Assembly (NCBI RefSeq): GCF_000282995.1 | Contig: NZ_ALEE01000374.1 | Coordinates: forward strand, 1 to 17,817 | Direction of reading: 5' to 3' | Length of the DNA: 17,817 nucleotides | Source: Melaminivora alkalimesophila | GTDB taxonomy: Bacteria > Pseudomonadota > Gammaproteobacteria > Burkholderiales > Burkholderiaceae_C | Shown: positions 16,669 through 17,817 of the stretch, in pieces | Position numbering within the stretch: the stretch's first letter is position 1 | How the letters are laid out: each line of letters begins with the position of its first letter | Position numbers and translations under genes: made by a program | The notes under the pieces: model-generated | What the model was told of the DNA's origin: nothing | Database searches by the model: none | Seen by the model: the letters and a program-made list of their open reading frames with translations, nothing else

Positions 16669-17055
16669 TCAGCGGGAGGCCATGATCCGCTCCAGCAGTG
16701 CCTGCGCCCCGGCGTCGGGCGCGGCGGCATGGCCCGCCGTGGCGCGCAGGCTCTCCAGCAGCCGGGTCAGCACCCCGGCCTGCGGCACGATGGTGCCGAA
16801 GAAGCGCACGCGGGAGCCCTCGGCGATCAAGACCGTCGGGAAGGTTTCGATGTCCAGCTCGCCCACGAGGTCTTCGTCGTCCTCCACATCCACCCATTCC
16901 AGGCGCAGGCCCTCGCGCGCCAGCGCCTCGAAGGCGGGTCGAAACTCCCGGCACACGCCACACCACTGCGCGCACAGGCAGACCAGCCACCAGCCGGCCC
17001 CCACGGCGCCCGCCTCTGCCGCGCCTTGCGCACCCCCCCTGCCTGTTGCCCTCAT
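16669..17055 (-). CDS. Thioredoxin-fold protein with CGVC active site
   Basis: A 128-residue thioredoxin-family protein. The redox motif is WCGVC (residues 31-35), and the conserved cis-proline is Pro73 in ETFPTVLI. The order strand-CxxC-helix-strand-cisPro fits a single thioredoxin domain. It lacks a signal peptide or membrane segment, so it is predicted cytoplasmic, although the N-terminus is Ala/Gly-rich. Two extra cysteines (Cys26 and Cys28) lie just before the active site. The ATG at 17055 overlaps the cytochrome stop as ATGA, so the two genes are probably translated together. Its redox partner is unknown; CGVC differs from the CGPC of housekeeping thioredoxin, so I would not call it trxA. 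Confidence 0.87.
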   Translation of the reverse strand: MRATGRGGAQGAAEAGAVGAGWWLVCLCAQWCGVCREFRPAFEALAREGLRLEWVDVEDDEDLVGELDIETFPTVLIAEGSRVRFFGTIVPQAGVLTRLLESLRATAGHAAAPDAGAQALLERIMASR

Positions 17056-17817
17056 TGCCGCCCCCAGGAGCCGCGCCGCTCGCGGGCGCGGTGGACCGTG
17101 ATCGTATCGACTTTGCCCGCCTGGTTGCCCCAGCTGCTGCGGATGAAGGACAGCACGGCCGCGATTTCCCGGTCGGTGAGCACCTGGGTGAACGGTGGCA
17201 TGCCGTGGGGGCGCGGGTTGCCGGCGGTGGCGGGCAGGTAGCCCCCCTGCAGCACCACGCGCACCAGGTTGGTCGGCTCGCGCAGCAGCACCGCGCGGTT
17301 GCCGGCCAGCGGCGGAAAGGCTCCGCCTTCGCCGCCCTCGCCCCGCGCGCCGTGGCATTGCGCACAGTGCTGCTCGTAGAGCTTGCCGCCCAGCTCCATC
17401 TCGGCCGCCGCCGCGGCCTCGGTGCGCACGGGCGGCGCCGCGCGCTGGGGCAGCGCCTGCAGGTACTGGGCCGTGGCGCGCAGGTCGGCCTCGCTCCAGT
17501 GCTGCAGGCTCTGGAACACCACCGCCGCCATCGGGCCGGAGGCGCCGGCGCGCGGCGTCGTTCCGGTGCGCAGCAATTCCACCACTTCGTCGAGCGGCCA
17601 GTCGGCGACGCCGGCTTCCTGCGCCACGTCCAGCGCCGGGGCGTACCACCCCTGCAAGGGGATCATCCCGCCGCCCAGCGCGGCGCCTGCGCGCGGCGCT
17701 CCCCAGGCATTGCGCGGCGTGTGGCAGGCGGCGCAGTGGCCCAAGCCCTGCACCAGGTAGGCGCCGCGGTCGAGCGGCGCGGAGACGGCCTGCGCAGGCG
17801 CAGGCTGCGGCGGCCCG
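17052..17817 (-). CDS. Multihaem cytochrome c, C-terminal part (5' end outside window)
   Basis: The frame is open from the window edge to the TGA at 17052. It encodes at least 254 residues. A Pro/Ala/Gln-rich linker (PPQPAPAQA) is followed by two cytochrome c domains. Their haem sites are CAACH (17735-17721) and CAQCH (17366-17352). Likely methionine ligands lie in ASGPMAAVV for the first domain and RPHGMPPFTQVLTDREIAAV for the second. The ending FIRSSWGNQAG resembles the cytochrome subunits of membrane alcohol and gluconate dehydrogenases, which often carry three haems, so another domain and a signal peptide probably lie upstream. The GTG at 17753 is inside the first domain and is not the real start. 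The protein should be periplasmic; the partner dehydrogenase is not visible. Confidence 0.9.
   Translation of the reverse strand, partial: GPPQPAPAQAVSAPLDRGAYLVQGLGHCAACHTPRNAWGAPRAGAALGGGMIPLQGWYAPALDVAQEAGVADWPLDEVVELLRTGTTPRAGASGPMAAVVFQSLQHWSEADLRATAQYLQALPQRAAPPVRTEAAAAAEMELGGKLYEQHCAQCHGARGEGGEGGAFPPLAGNRAVLLREPTNLVRVVLQGGYLPATAGNPRPHGMPPFTQVLTDREIAAVLSFIRSSWGNQAGKVDTITVHRARERRGSWGRQ

Overview
This window is a GC-rich (roughly two-thirds G+C by eye) piece of a bacterial chromosome. Its conserved proteins and gene order point to a betaproteobacterium of the order Burkholderiales, most likely family Comamonadaceae (Acidovorax/Alicycliphilus/Diaphorobacter-like). That placement rests on recognition of the sequences, not on a search. 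Almost every base is in a core gene. I see no insertion sequence, prophage, CRISPR array, rRNA or tRNA, and no obvious sign of recent transfer.

Layout, left to right. (1) 1-4087, minus strand: guaB (IMP dehydrogenase), a hairpin terminator, guaA (GMP synthase), an arylamine N-acetyltransferase, then the first codons of a lipoprotein cut by the window edge. guaB and guaA are the two steps from IMP to GMP. (2) 4193-4720, plus strand: a secreted DUF4124 protein divergent from guaB. (3) 4751-5540, minus strand: ratA-rnfH (the ratAB pair), divergent from smpB (5688-6161, plus strand), the tmRNA-binding protein of ribosome rescue. (4) 6197-16440, minus strand: a long translation/transcription operon rimP-nusA-infB-rbfA-truB-typA, followed closely by a DMT transporter gene and a 3-hydroxyisobutyryl-CoA hydrolase-like gene. 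(5) 16669-17817, minus strand: the C-terminal part of a multihaem cytochrome c gene overlapping a small thioredoxin-fold gene.

How they work together: RimP and RbfA mature the 30S subunit, IF2 starts translation, TruB modifies tRNA, TypA/BipA is a ribosome-associated GTPase, and NusA controls RNA polymerase pausing and termination. The order matches the classical rimP-nusA-infB-rbfA-truB operon, but typA stands where rpsO-pnp sits in E. coli.

I found no new multi-gene system. The most interesting signals are regulatory. Upstream of rimP there is a good sigma-70 promoter (TTGCAT, 17 bp, TACAAT) followed within about 15 nt by a textbook intrinsic terminator with nine U residues, still about 100 nt before the rimP start. 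This looks like an attenuator controlling the operon that encodes NusA. Just upstream of that promoter are two perfect small inverted repeats, one of which shares the TGCAT word with the -35 box. Lesser points are a TKSD (not NKxD) G4 motif in IF2, a probably leaderless DUF4124 mRNA, a dyad over the guaB promoter, and extra cysteines next to a CGVC thioredoxin site.
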